Positions 40,428 to 50,293 of a stretch of DNA of 64,000 bases are shown one piece after another; the first letter of the stretch is position 1, and each line of letters begins with the position of its first letter. Where the stretch lies: positions 3,286,001 to 3,350,000 of the forward strand of contig NZ_AP024655.1 in assembly GCF_019977355.1 (NCBI RefSeq), read 5' to 3'. Both the position numbers and the translations under genes were made by a program. Below the pieces are notes generated by a model, which saw only the letters and a list, made by a program, of their open reading frames with translations, had not been told where the DNA came from and did not search any database. This DNA comes from Arthrobacter sp. NicSoilB8. GTDB taxonomy: Bacteria > Actinomycetota > Actinomycetes > Actinomycetales > Micrococcaceae.

Positions 40428-41245
40428 GCTCCGGCGGCCGGGGGTCCAGCGCGGCCCGGGCGATCAGCCCGGGCCGGTTCGCCGGCCAGGTGGTGGTTGT
40501 GACGGGAGCGGCCCAGGGCATCGGACGCGCCGTTGCCTCCCGCGTCACCGCGGAGGGCGCCCACACCGTCCTGGTGGACCGCGCCGACCTCGTCCATGAG
40601 GCGGCGGCCGAGCTCAGCGCGGACGGCGGCTCCGCATTCGCCGTCACGGCCGACCTCGAAGACTATGCCGGCGCCAGTGCCGCGATTGAGGCGGCGCTGA
40701 ACCGCCACGGGCGCATCGACGTGCTGATCAACAACGTGGGCGGCACCATCTGGGCCAAGCCGTTTGAACACTACGAACCTGAACAAATCAGCAAGGAAAT
40801 ACAGCGTTCGTTGTTTCCCACGCTGTGGGCCTGCCGCGCGGTGCTTCCCCACATGATCAGCCAGGCGGGCGGCGTGATCGTCAACGTTGCCTCCGTGGCC
40901 ACGCGCGGCATTAACCGCGTCCCATATGCCGCGGCCAAGGGCGGCGTCAAAGCCATCACCGCCGCTCTGGCCCTGGAAGCGGCCCCCCACGGCATCCGCG
41001 TGGTGGCCACCGCTCCGGGCGGAACGGAGGCACCGGCCCGCCGCGTGGCCCGGGGCCCGCAACCCGAAGGCGCAACGGAAAAGGCCTGGTACCAGCAGAT
41101 TGTGGACCAGACCATCGGTTCCTCCCTGATGAAGCGGTACGGAACCCTCGAAGAACAGGCCGGCCCCATCGCCTTTCTGGCCTCTGCCGAGGCTTCCTAC
41201 ATCACCGGCAGCGTCCTCGCCGTGGCCGGCGGCGATTTGGGCTGA
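40424..41245 (+). CDS. benD: 1,6-dihydroxycyclohexa-2,4-diene-1-carboxylate dehydrogenase
   Basis: 273 residues from TTG at 40424 overlapping the benC stop (TTGA). Short-chain dehydrogenase: VVTGAAQGIGRAV (NAD), NNVGG, and the catalytic Tyr/Lys in VPYAAAKGG. It oxidises and decarboxylates the benzoate cis-diol to catechol. Confidence 0.93.
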   Translation: MSSGGRGSSAARAISPGRFAGQVVVVTGAAQGIGRAVASRVTAEGAHTVLVDRADLVHEAAAELSADGGSAFAVTADLEDYAGASAAIEAALNRHGRIDVLINNVGGTIWAKPFEHYEPEQISKEIQRSLFPTLWACRAVLPHMISQAGGVIVNVASVATRGINRVPYAAAKGGVKAITAALALEAAPHGIRVVATAPGGTEAPARRVARGPQPEGATEKAWYQQIVDQTIGSSLMKRYGTLEEQAGPIAFLASAEASYITGSVLAVAGGDLG

Positions 41246-41348
41246 TCCCCCCGCCCGCCCCGTACCTGCCCTGCTGCCCTACTGCCCCGGTTATCCCGTT
41301 CGACCCCACCCTGCCGCAATGACGCGGCCCAGGCCACTGGAGCCACCT

Positions 41349-42785
41349 ATGAACGTTCTCCCTGCATCCGCGGATGCGACACGCAAGACAACCGTCCGCT
41401 GGGTGATGGCAATTGCCGCCGCAGCCCTGCTCTTTGACGGTTATGACCTCGTGGTCTATGGAACAGTCGTTTCCTCGCTGCTACGCGACCCCAGCCAACT
41501 CGGAACTCTCGATGCTGCCGAGGCCGGCGCACTGGGCAGTTACGCCCTGATGGGCGTCATGGTGGGTGCCATCACCGCCGGAGCCGTGGGTGATGCCCTG
41601 GGCCGCCGGAAGCTGATGCTCATCAACATCGTCTGGTTCTCCGTAGGCATGGCCCTCACAGCCACGGCCACCAGCGTTCCGGTCTTTGGCCTCCTCCGGT
41701 TCCTGACCGGCATCGGCGTCGGTGCGCTCGTCGCGACCGCGGGCGCCGTCGTCGCGGAATTCGCCCCGGCCGGCAAGCGCAATTTCCACAACGCCATTGT
41801 CTACTCGGGCGTCCCCGCCGGGGGGCTGCTCGCGTCGCTGCTGGCCATCGTCCTCGGCGGCGTGACCGACTGGCGCGGGCTGTTCATGATCGGTGCGCTC
41901 CCCCTCGTGGTCCTGTTCCCGCTGGCGTACCTGAAACTGCCCGAGTCGCCGCGGTGGCTCCTCGCCCGGGGCCGGACAGAGGATGCCCGCCTCCTGTCCG
42001 TGAAGACCGGTATCAGTCTGGCGGATGGAGATGCCCAGGCCGCCAGCGCCTCCCCCGACCCGCGACTGTCCACGCAACCCCCGGCCGCCGTCCGCCAGGA
42101 CGGACGTCCGCTCACGGGTTTCGCGGCCCTCGCCTCCGGAAACTACCGCACACCCACTATCCTCCTTGGCCTCATGAGCTTCTGCGGGCTGCTGCTGACC
42201 TACGGCCTGAACACCTGGCTTCCCGAGATCATGGGCCAGCACGGCTACGGGAAGACCTACTCGCTGACGTTCCTTCTGGCGCTCAACGCCGGCGCGGTGA
42301 TCGGCGGACTCGTCGCATCCCGCTCCGCGGACAGGCTGGGGCCCAGGGCCATCGTTGCCACCACTTTCGTCATCGCGGCAGCTGCCCTGGTTCTGCTGAC
42401 CCTGGAGTTCCCGCTCCCCGTGCTGCTGATCGCCGTCGCTTTTGCAGGAGTGGGCAGCCTCGGCACGCAGGTGCTCGTATACGGGTTCGTTTCCAACTAC
42501 TACCCGACGCCGGCGCGCGCGGCTGGGGTCGCCTGGTGCGCGGGCTTCGGCCGGTTGGGCGGCATCGTGGGTCCGCTGGTGGGCGGGTTCCTGATCAGCG
42601 CCCATGCACCCAACAATGTGGCCTTTATCGTTTTCGCCGCCGTGGCCCTGTTTGGCGGCCTCGTCACGGTGTTCGTCCGCAGACACCGGGCAGGTGTTCA
42701 CGCGGCCGCCTTTCCAGGCAACCCGGCCGGCTTCGGCGAGTCCCGCGAGACCGTTCAGCAGGGGACCGGCCAGTGGGGATCGTGA
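41349..42785 (+). CDS. benK: MFS benzoate transporter
   Basis: 478 residues, twelve membrane helices, GGAG 10 nt before ATG. The first helix carries the aromatic acid:H+ symporter (AAHS) motif FDGYDLVVYG, followed by the MFS loop 2-3 motif GDALGRRKLML and PESPRWLLARGRTEDA after helix 6. A 104-nt pyrimidine-rich gap separates it from benD. Imports benzoate with protons. Confidence 0.9.
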   Translation: MNVLPASADATRKTTVRWVMAIAAAALLFDGYDLVVYGTVVSSLLRDPSQLGTLDAAEAGALGSYALMGVMVGAITAGAVGDALGRRKLMLINIVWFSVGMALTATATSVPVFGLLRFLTGIGVGALVATAGAVVAEFAPAGKRNFHNAIVYSGVPAGGLLASLLAIVLGGVTDWRGLFMIGALPLVVLFPLAYLKLPESPRWLLARGRTEDARLLSVKTGISLADGDAQAASASPDPRLSTQPPAAVRQDGRPLTGFAALASGNYRTPTILLGLMSFCGLLLTYGLNTWLPEIMGQHGYGKTYSLTFLLALNAGAVIGGLVASRSADRLGPRAIVATTFVIAAAALVLLTLEFPLPVLLIAVAFAGVGSLGTQVLVYGFVSNYYPTPARAAGVAWCAGFGRLGGIVGPLVGGFLISAHAPNNVAFIVFAAVALFGGLVTVFVRRHRAGVHAAAFPGNPAGFGESRETVQQGTGQWGS

Positions 42786-42809
42786 GCCGGTCGGATATTG
42801 TTGAAATCC

Positions 42810-45686
42810 ATGCCTGACAATGACGCCAGCCCCTTCCTCAGCGGGCGGACCGCACAGTCCCAGCAACTGCTGGGACTGTTGCGGTCCGCCCGCTCCGGCG
42901 TCCCCGCGCTGGCCATCGTTTGCGGCCGCCCCGGAATGGGCAAAACGTCCCTGGTGGAACTTTTCCTCCGACAAGACGAGGTCAGCCGGGAGGCGACCAT
43001 TGTCCTCCGGGCTGCCGGGGCCGCGTGGGAAAAACCGTTCGATTTCGGCCTCGTCCAACAACTTCTTTCCCAACGTCCGGTCGCGCCGGGTTCCGCAGCC
43101 GCAACGGCCTCTGATGGGGCGCGGACCGCCGGCACGGAAGGCGACAACGGCGCGGCGCGGCTGCGCCAGGTTGGCGACAACCTTCTGTCCGCTGTTCATG
43201 AGCTGGCCGGGCCAGATCACACACTGGTCCTTTGGCTGGATGATCTCGAACTGGGTGACATCGCTTCCCTGCGGACAATCCTCTACGCACTCCGCAGGAT
43301 TGGTCCCCTCCGTTTGCTGACCATACTCTGCGTCGATCAGGACGCCGCAGCAGCACACGACGTGGAACCGGACGACGGATTCGCGGGTCTCCTCCGCCTG
43401 CCGGGCGCCACCACCATCCGGCTGGGGCCGCTGACAGCCGATGACATACTCTCGATGTGGCGCGATTCCCCCGGGCCAGGGCTTACAGCCCCGGCCGCCC
43501 GGGCCCTTGTGGAACATACCGGCGGCAGCCCTGCGCTGGTGCGCCCGCTTCTGGAGCAGTTCAGCACCGCTGTATGGTCCGGCAGTCCGGAGCACCTGCC
43601 CGCGCCCGCGGACTACGTTGTTTCGGTGGCAAGCGCCTTGAAAAGGATGTCTCCGGAGGGCGCCGCACTCACGGAGGCGGCAGCTGTGTTGGGTGTGCGG
43701 TCCCAGCTTGCCCTCGCCGTGGAACTGGCCGGGGTCACGGATCCGGTCGCCGGCGTCGACTCCGCCAACGCCGCCGGGCTCCTCCGCCTGACCATGGCCA
43801 ATGCCGAAACGCGCCTGGAATTTCCCCTGCCGGTCGTCCGCGCGGCCGTCTACCAGCACCTCGGCCCCGGCCGCCGGGTCGCCCTGCATACGGCCGCGGC
43901 AGCGATCATGACAGACCCGCTGCAACGTCTCAGCCACAGGGCCGCCGCCGCGCTGCTGCCGGATGCGACCCTCGCGGCCGAACTCGAAAGCAGCGCAGAA
44001 TACTTTGCCTCGAACGGTGCCTGGCACCGGGCGGCAGAGGCGTATGCCCAGGCGTCCCGCCTGAACCCCGAGCTCCCCGAGCGGGAACTGCTCCTCGTCA
44101 AGGCCGTGGATGCCATGGTGGGAGCCGGGGAACTGCCCCGGGCCGAGGCGGCCCTGGAAGCTCTTGATTCCTTTGCCCCGAGTCCCAGGAGCGATGCCGT
44201 GCGCGGCTACCTCGCCATCCTTAGGGGCCGCCCCGCCCAAGCGGACGCATTGCTCCACAAGGCCTGGACCGCCGTCGACCCCTCCACCGACGCCGCGACG
44301 GCCGGCGGCATTTGCCAGCGGCAAGTCCTGCACGCGCTGGCCCGCTTTCACGGGAGGGACCTGGTGACATGGGCCGGGCGTGCCAGACGGCTGGCGTCTG
44401 CCGGCAGTCCCCCGGCGGTTGAAGCGCAGGCCATCGAGGGACTGGGCCTGGGGGCAATAGGCCGGTATGACGAGGCCGAAATGAGTTACCGGGCCGCGGA
44501 TCAGTGGCCGGAGCGGGCCGCGCAACATCAGCGGATCGACATGGGCAGGGGCTGGCTGCACCTGGCCATGGACCGCGTGGAAGAGGCACGTGCAGAACTG
44601 GCCGGGGCGGTCCCCACGGAATTCGCCCAGGGTTCACAGCGGATATCCCTGTGGGCCCAGGGCTGGCTCGCCCGGGCAGATTTCACCCTGGGCGCCTGGG
44701 ACGAAGCCCTCCGGACCGTGGAGAACGCCGTGGCCATGCAGGAAGAGTCCGGGATCGACCTCCTGCGGCCGCTCCTGCACTGGAGCGGCGCCCAAATCCA
44801 TGCGCTGCGCGGGAACTGGGACGCTGCCGCCCACCACCTGGACCGTGGCGCCGCCGCGACAGACAGTTACCCCACCATGTTGCTGCCCTACTGCCTCGCA
44901 CAGGCCCAGGTGGCCGAGACGAAGGCGGACTACGACGGCGTCATCCGTGCGCTGCTGCCCGTGGTGCGGATGCAGCGTGGCGGCGGGATCGACGAGCCGG
45001 GCTTCTGGCCCTGGCAGGACCACTACGCCAATGCCCTGGTCATGGTGGGACGGGTGGCGGAAGCGGACGCGTTCCTGGTCCCGCATGAAGAACTGGCAGC
45101 CCGGCGTGGACACAGGTCCACCTTGGCGCGGTTGTCGTACGTTAGGGGCCGGATCCAGGCCGCGGCCGGCGACCTCGACGCCGCCCGCGCGACGTTCCAA
45201 GGCGGCCTCGCGCAACTGGACACGCTCCCCATGCCTTTTGCCCGCGCCCGGGTTAAATTCGCCTACGGCCAATCCTTCCGGCGCGCCGGCAAGCGGAAGG
45301 AAGCCGCCGCCACGCTGGCTGAGGCCCGTGAACTGTTCGCCGTCCTGGGCGCGGAGGCGTACGTGGACCGATGCTCACGCGAACTGCGGGCCAGCGGTGT
45401 CAGCACAACCGGAAGCGCCAGCCAGGCCTCGTCGGGGGGTCCGACGGCCGGGGGTGGCCCGGACGACCTGACCGAGCAGGAAAAATCCGTGGCAGCACTC
45501 GTCGCGTCGGGGCTAAGCAACAGGGAAGCCGCCGCCGAGCTCTACATCTCCGTCAAGACCGTCCAGTACCACCTCACGAGAATCTACGCCAAGCTCCGGG
45601 TGACATCCCGCTCCGGGCTCGCCGCTGCCTACCCCGGAAAAGTGGCGGAACCCGCGGAAGGCAGCGGGCAGTCCCTGCCGCAGTAG
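42810..45686 (+). CDS. LuxR-type LAL regulator with AAA ATPase domain, probable ben operon activator
   Basis: 958 residues from ATG at 42810; TTG codons at 42798/42801 are possible alternatives. Walker A VCGRPGMGKTSLVELF (about residue 38), Walker B TLVLWLDDLELG, a long TPR-like helical middle, and a C-terminal LuxR HTH (LTEQEKSVAALVASGLSNREAAAELYISVKTVQYHL). Large ATP-binding LuxR regulators control ben genes in Corynebacterium glutamicum (BenR), and its place 24 nt after benK supports the same role. A 55-bp near-perfect palindrome lies within the first 30 codons. Confidence 0.88.
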   Translation: MPDNDASPFLSGRTAQSQQLLGLLRSARSGVPALAIVCGRPGMGKTSLVELFLRQDEVSREATIVLRAAGAAWEKPFDFGLVQQLLSQRPVAPGSAAATASDGARTAGTEGDNGAARLRQVGDNLLSAVHELAGPDHTLVLWLDDLELGDIASLRTILYALRRIGPLRLLTILCVDQDAAAAHDVEPDDGFAGLLRLPGATTIRLGPLTADDILSMWRDSPGPGLTAPAARALVEHTGGSPALVRPLLEQFSTAVWSGSPEHLPAPADYVVSVASALKRMSPEGAALTEAAAVLGVRSQLALAVELAGVTDPVAGVDSANAAGLLRLTMANAETRLEFPLPVVRAAVYQHLGPGRRVALHTAAAAIMTDPLQRLSHRAAAALLPDATLAAELESSAEYFASNGAWHRAAEAYAQASRLNPELPERELLLVKAVDAMVGAGELPRAEAALEALDSFAPSPRSDAVRGYLAILRGRPAQADALLHKAWTAVDPSTDAATAGGICQRQVLHALARFHGRDLVTWAGRARRLASAGSPPAVEAQAIEGLGLGAIGRYDEAEMSYRAADQWPERAAQHQRIDMGRGWLHLAMDRVEEARAELAGAVPTEFAQGSQRISLWAQGWLARADFTLGAWDEALRTVENAVAMQEESGIDLLRPLLHWSGAQIHALRGNWDAAAHHLDRGAAATDSYPTMLLPYCLAQAQVAETKADYDGVIRALLPVVRMQRGGGIDEPGFWPWQDHYANALVMVGRVAEADAFLVPHEELAARRGHRSTLARLSYVRGRIQAAAGDLDAARATFQGGLAQLDTLPMPFARARVKFAYGQSFRRAGKRKEAAATLAEARELFAVLGAEAYVDRCSRELRASGVSTTGSASQASSGGPTAGGGPDDLTEQEKSVAALVASGLSNREAAAELYISVKTVQYHLTRIYAKLRVTSRSGLAAAYPGKVAEPAEGSGQSLPQ
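42840..42894 (+). promoter_or_regulatory. 55-bp near-perfect palindrome inside the start of the LAL regulator gene
   Basis: Arm AGCGGGCGGACCGC (42840-42853) matches GCGGTCCGCCCGCT (42881-42894), and CAGTCCCAGCA (42855-42865) matches TGCTGGGACTG (42868-42878). Only a 2-nt centre and one bulge. It begins 31 nt after the ATG and would fold into a very stable mRNA hairpin. Confidence 0.8.
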
Positions 45687-45689
45687 ACT
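45684..45689 (+). promoter_or_regulatory. possible -10 element of hrpA
   Basis: TAGACT, 10 nt before the hrpA ATG and containing the stop codon of the upstream regulator. If used, the transcript would be nearly leaderless. No convincing -35. Confidence 0.3.
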
Positions 45690-45699
45690 GTCTCCAGCC

Positions 45700-48600
45700 A
45701 TGACATTGCATATTTCCTACCCCGCCGAGCTGCCGGTTTCCGAGCGCCGCGAAGATTTGATGGCCGCCATCGCGGCCAACCAGGTGACCATCATCGCCGG
45801 CGAGACCGGTTCCGGTAAGACCACCCAGATCCCGAAGATGTGCCTGGAGCTCGGCCTGGGCGAGAACGGGCTGATCGGCCACACCCAGCCCCGCCGGCTC
45901 GCGGCCCGCACTGTCGCCGAGCGCATTGCGGAGGAACTCGGCGTCGAGATCGGCCAGGAGGTGGGTTTCCAGGTCCGCTTCACCGGCGAGGTCAGCCGCT
46001 CCACGAAGGTCAAGCTCATGACCGACGGCATCCTGCTGGCGGAGATCCAGCGCGACAAGCTGCTGCGCAAGTACAACGCCATCATCATCGACGAGGCCCA
46101 CGAGCGCAGCCTCAACATCGACTTCATTCTCGGTTACCTCAAGCGGATCCTGCCGCAGCGCCCGGACCTGAAGATCATCATCACCTCGGCCACGATCGAT
46201 CCGGAGCGCTTCGCCAAGCACTTCGGCAGCGAGGACGAGCCCTCCCCCATCATTGAAGTTTCGGGCCGGACCTACCCGGTGGAGATCCGCTACCGCCCGC
46301 TCTCCCAGCCGGCCGGCGGCGCAGGCGCCGAAGATGGAGACGGAGAAGGCGCAGTCGCGGACGACGAACTCGAGGAGGACCGTGACCCGCTCGACGCGGT
46401 GTGCGACGCCGTCGACGAACTCGCTCTGGAAGCCCCCGGCGACATCCTCATCTTCTTCTCCGGAGAGCGCGAAATCCGCGACGCTGCGGAGGCCCTCAAC
46501 GCCCGCATCCAGTCCAACCGGCGGCTGGCCGGCACCGAGGTCCTCCCCCTCTTCGCCCGGCTGAGCCTGCAGGAGCAGCACAAGGTCTTCCACCCCGGCA
46601 GCAAACGCCGGATCGTGCTGGCCACCAACGTCGCCGAGACCTCGCTCACGGTCCCGGGCATCAAGTACGTCATCGACACCGGCACGGCCCGCATCTCCCG
46701 CTACTCGCACCGCACCAAGGTCCAGCGCCTGCCGATCGAGCGTGTCTCCCAGGCCTCGGCCAACCAGCGCTCGGGCCGCTGCGGCCGTGTCTCCGACGGC
46801 ATCGCGATCCGGCTGTACTCCGAGGAGGACTTCGAGTCCCGGCCGCTGTTCACGGACCCGGAGATCCTGCGCACGAACCTCGCGGCCGTCATCCTGCAGA
46901 TGACCGCCATGGGCGTGGCGCGCGGGCCGAAGGACGTGGAGAACTTCCCCTTTGTCGAACCGCCGGATTCACGCGCCATCAACGACGGCGTCAGCCTCCT
47001 GCGCGAGCTCGGCGCCCTCAGTGCCGCACGGCAGGAACCAGCGGACGACGGCGACGGCCGCACCGGCCGCCGGCCCGCCGGCGCGTCTGGCGGCTCCCTC
47101 GGAAGGAACGGCGGCGGACTCACCGCCGTCGGGCAGAAACTGGCGCAGCTGCCGGTGGACCCGAGGCTCGGCAGGATGATCGTGGAGGCGGGCAAGCGCG
47201 GCTGCGTCCGCGAAGTCATGATCCTGGCCGCCGCGCTGACCATCCAGGACCCGCGTGAGCGCCCAACCGATAAACAGCAGCTCGCCGCGGAAAAGCACGC
47301 CCGCTTCCGGGACGAGAACTCGGACTTCACCGGCTACCTGAACCTGTGGAACTACCTGCAGGAAAAACAGCAGGAACTCTCCTCCACCGCGTTCCGCCGG
47401 CTCTGCCGCAACGAATTCATCAACTACCTTCGCGTGCGCGAATGGCAGGACCTCTTCGCCCAACTGCGCCAGCTTGCCCGGCCGCTGGGCATCAGCCTGG
47501 ACAACAAGCGCCTGGCCGATCCCGTGGGCAACCACGACGGCATCCACATCAGCCTGCTGTCGGGGCTGCTGAGCCACATCGGCATCCTCGACGAACGCAA
47601 GCGCGAGTACGCCGGTGCCCGCGGCAGCCGTTTCGCGATCTTCCCGGGTTCGGCTCTGTTCAAGAAATCCCCCACCTTCGTGATGGCCGCCGAACTCGTG
47701 GAGACGAGCCGGCTCTGGGCCCGCGTCGCGGCGAAGTTTGATCCGCTCTGGGCCGAGCAGGTGGCCCCGGACCTGGTCAAACGCAGCTACAGCGAGCCGC
47801 ACTGGTCCAAGAAGATGGGCTCGGTGATGGCCCATGAAAAGGTCACCCTGTACGGCGTGCCGATCATCCCGAGCCGGCGCATCAACTACGGCAATGTGGA
47901 TCCGGAGCTCTGCAGGGAGCTCTTCATCCGCCACGCCCTGGTGGAAGGCGACTGGCAGACCCACCATAAGTTCTTCCACCGCAACCGCGCCCTGCTCCAC
48001 GAAGTCGAGGAGCTCGAGGCCCGGATGCGGCGCCGGGACATCCTGGTGGATGATGAGACGCTGTTCGAGTTCTACGATGCCCGGATCGGCCAGGAAGTGG
48101 TCTCGGAGCGGCACTTCGACAAGTGGTGGAAGGACGCGCGGCAGCAGGATCCGACGCTGCTGGACTTCGATCAGTCCCTGCTGATCAGCGAGGACGCCGC
48201 GGCCCTGGACGACTCGGCCTACCCGAAGACCCTGCTGCACAAGGGCTTCGAGCTGCCGCTAAGCTACGAGTTCCATCCCGTGGCGCCCGGTTCACCGCCG
48301 AATCCCTCCGACGGCGTCACCGCCGAGGTTCCCGTGCTGTTCCTGAACCAGCTCGACGACGCAGCGTTCCGCTGGCTGATCCCGGGCCAGCGGGTGGAAC
48401 TTGTCACGGCGCTCATCAAGTCGCTGCCCAAGCAGGTCCGCAAAAACTTCGTCCCCGCCCCGGATGTGGCCCGCCAGGCCGTCGCGGCGCTGGAAGCCGA
48501 CTTCGATCCCGCCACCGACGAGCTCGAACCGTCGCTCGAACTCGTGCTGCGCCGCATCCGCGGACAAGTCATCCCGCCGGGGTCCTGGAACTGGGACGCC

Positions 48601-49782
48601 GTGCCGCCGCACTTGCGGGTCAGCTTCAAGGTGGTGGATTCCCGCGGCAAGGTGCTGGACGAGGGCAAGGACCTCGGCGCGCTGCAGGAACGGCTGGCCC
48701 CGGCCACCCGCCGGGCCATCGCGGAATCCCTTGGAGCCACACCGGCCACCACGGCTCCGGCGAAGGGGCAGGCGGCGAAGGGGCAGTCCGGTGGGCAGGA
48801 CACCGTGAGGGGCGGCACTGGCAACGGGAGGGACACGGGCCGGACATCACGGGCCGGCTCGTCGCCGTCGGCCGCCCTGGCGGCTGCAACTTCCGCGGGG
48901 ACGGGCGGGTTCACCGAATTGTCCGGACTCACGGACTGGACGTTCGGAACAGTACAGCGCCAGGTTCAGGGCAGCGTCGGCGGGCACACCGTCACCGGCT
49001 ACCCGGCTCTGGTGGACGAGGGAAAGTCCGTGGCGCTGCGGCTGTTTCAGACGCCGTCCGAGCAGCAGGAAGCCATGCGCGGCGGCGTCATCAGGCTCCT
49101 GGCCCTGAAAGTGCCGCCGCCGGACCGCTACGTCCTGGAGCACCTGAACAACACCGAGAAGCTGACGTTCAGCCAGAACCCGCACGGCTCCGTGACCGCG
49201 CTGATCGCGGACTGCGCCCTGGCCGCCATCGACAAGCTCACGCCGGCCGGGCTGCCGTGGGACGAGGCGTCCTTCAAGGCGCTCTACGAGACCGTCAGGG
49301 CGGAACTGATCGACACCGTCTTCACTGTCACGGCCGTCGTCGAACGCATCCTGGCGAGCACGCGCCGGATCGAAAAGCAGCTCAAGGGAACCACGAGCCT
49401 GGCGCTCATCAGCGCGCTCAACGACGTCAAAAGCCAACTGGAGCAGCTCGTCTATCCCGGTTTCGTGGCACGCACGGGCTACGCCCAGCTCAGCCAGCTG
49501 CCGCGCTACCTAGCGGGGATCGAGAAACGCCTGGAGAAGCTTCCGGGCAACGTCCAGCGGGACGCCCAGCACATGGCCGCGGTCCAGGCGCTCGAGGACG
49601 ACTACGACGACGCCGTCTCCGCCCTGTTGCCCGGACGGCGGGCCGGTGCGGAGTTAACCCACGTGCGCTGGATGATCGAAGAGCTGCGGGTGAGCCTCTT
49701 CGCCGTCGAACTGGGCACCGCCTATTCGGTGTCCGAAAAGCGCATCCGGGCGGCGCTTAACAAGGTACTGGCGCCGGCGTAG
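45700..49782 (+). CDS. hrpA: ATP-dependent RNA helicase HrpA
   Basis: 1360 residues. DEAH-box motor: Walker A AGETGSGKTTQIPK (about 34-47), DEAH in IIIDEAHERS (about 130), SAT in ITSATIDPERF, motif VI in QRSGRCGRV. The HA2/OB and long DUF3418 C-terminal region follow. Two Gly/Ala-rich low-complexity inserts (about residues 205-225 and 1010-1070) are lineage-specific. Roles proposed for the family include mRNA processing and rescue of stalled ribosomes. The last codons form one arm of a palindrome. Confidence 0.95.
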   Translation: MTLHISYPAELPVSERREDLMAAIAANQVTIIAGETGSGKTTQIPKMCLELGLGENGLIGHTQPRRLAARTVAERIAEELGVEIGQEVGFQVRFTGEVSRSTKVKLMTDGILLAEIQRDKLLRKYNAIIIDEAHERSLNIDFILGYLKRILPQRPDLKIIITSATIDPERFAKHFGSEDEPSPIIEVSGRTYPVEIRYRPLSQPAGGAGAEDGDGEGAVADDELEEDRDPLDAVCDAVDELALEAPGDILIFFSGEREIRDAAEALNARIQSNRRLAGTEVLPLFARLSLQEQHKVFHPGSKRRIVLATNVAETSLTVPGIKYVIDTGTARISRYSHRTKVQRLPIERVSQASANQRSGRCGRVSDGIAIRLYSEEDFESRPLFTDPEILRTNLAAVILQMTAMGVARGPKDVENFPFVEPPDSRAINDGVSLLRELGALSAARQEPADDGDGRTGRRPAGASGGSLGRNGGGLTAVGQKLAQLPVDPRLGRMIVEAGKRGCVREVMILAAALTIQDPRERPTDKQQLAAEKHARFRDENSDFTGYLNLWNYLQEKQQELSSTAFRRLCRNEFINYLRVREWQDLFAQLRQLARPLGISLDNKRLADPVGNHDGIHISLLSGLLSHIGILDERKREYAGARGSRFAIFPGSALFKKSPTFVMAAELVETSRLWARVAAKFDPLWAEQVAPDLVKRSYSEPHWSKKMGSVMAHEKVTLYGVPIIPSRRINYGNVDPELCRELFIRHALVEGDWQTHHKFFHRNRALLHEVEELEARMRRRDILVDDETLFEFYDARIGQEVVSERHFDKWWKDARQQDPTLLDFDQSLLISEDAAALDDSAYPKTLLHKGFELPLSYEFHPVAPGSPPNPSDGVTAEVPVLFLNQLDDAAFRWLIPGQRVELVTALIKSLPKQVRKNFVPAPDVARQAVAALEADFDPATDELEPSLELVLRRIRGQVIPPGSWNWDAVPPHLRVSFKVVDSRGKVLDEGKDLGALQERLAPATRRAIAESLGATPATTAPAKGQAAKGQSGGQDTVRGGTGNGRDTGRTSRAGSSPSAALAAATSAGTGGFTELSGLTDWTFGTVQRQVQGSVGGHTVTGYPALVDEGKSVALRLFQTPSEQQEAMRGGVIRLLALKVPPPDRYVLEHLNNTEKLTFSQNPHGSVTALIADCALAAIDKLTPAGLPWDEASFKALYETVRAELIDTVFTVTAVVERILASTRRIEKQLKGTTSLALISALNDVKSQLEQLVYPGFVARTGYAQLSQLPRYLAGIEKRLEKLPGNVQRDAQHMAAVQALEDDYDDAVSALLPGRRAGAELTHVRWMIEELRVSLFAVELGTAYSVSEKRIRAALNKVLAPA

Positions 49783-49812
49783 ACCCCCATGGGGTGCTGC
49801 GCCGGCGCCAGT
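49767..49812. terminator. compound palindrome overlapping the hrpA stop
   Basis: ACTGGCGCCGGCG (49767-49779) / CGCCGGCGCCAGT (49800-49812), 13 bp perfect. The 20-nt loop contains a second palindrome CCCCATGGGG (49785-49794). It lies between convergent hrpA and the HIT gene and can serve both strands. Confidence 0.65.
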
Positions 49813-49864
49813 TCCTGGCCGTCCCCAGATGCCACTCAGGCGTCGGGGGCTGCGTCTCCGGGAG

Positions 49865-50293
49865 CTAGGCGTCCGGGACGTGCTTCGAGTACCCGGCGGT
49901 GCGGAGGCCTGCGCGGAGCTTCTCAGCGTTGGCGTCCAGCCTGGCCGGATCCGGGTGCTGGTCGACCGAGCCGAAATCAAAGTCCGCCATCGAGTTGGAG
50001 GGCCACACGTGGACGTGCATGTGGTTGATTTCGTAGCCGGCCACGATCAGGCCGGCCCGCGCGGCGTCGAACACGTCCACCTGGACGGCGCCGATCTTGC
50101 GCGCAACCTCCATGACCCGGCCGAGGACCTCAGGTGAGGCGTCCGTCCAGCGGTCCACTTCCTCGGTGGGCACCACGAGGGTGTGGCCGTCGGCCAGCGG
50201 CCCCATCGTCAGGAACGCCACGACGTTGTCCTCGCGCCAGACGAAGCGGCCCGGGATCTCGCCGTTGATGATTTTGGTGAAGAGAGTGCTCAT
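49865..50293 (-). CDS. HIT family nucleotide hydrolase/transferase
   Basis: 142 residues, MSTLFTKIINGEIPGRFVWREDNVVAFL, GHTLVVPTEEVDRW, and the histidine triad NHMHVHVWP. Hint-type proteins cleave nucleoside phosphoramidates or related P-N/P-O bonds. It overlaps the alcohol dehydrogenase gene by 4 nt, so the two are co-translated. No functional link is obvious. Confidence 0.9.
   Translation of the reverse strand: MSTLFTKIINGEIPGRFVWREDNVVAFLTMGPLADGHTLVVPTEEVDRWTDASPEVLGRVMEVARKIGAVQVDVFDAARAGLIVAGYEINHMHVHVWPSNSMADFDFGSVDQHPDPARLDANAEKLRAGLRTAGYSKHVPDA

Noticed and set aside
41481..44561. 1026-codon open frame on the minus strand
   Set aside because: Antisense to benK and the LAL regulator; composition is typical of a GC-driven shadow frame and no domain is visible.
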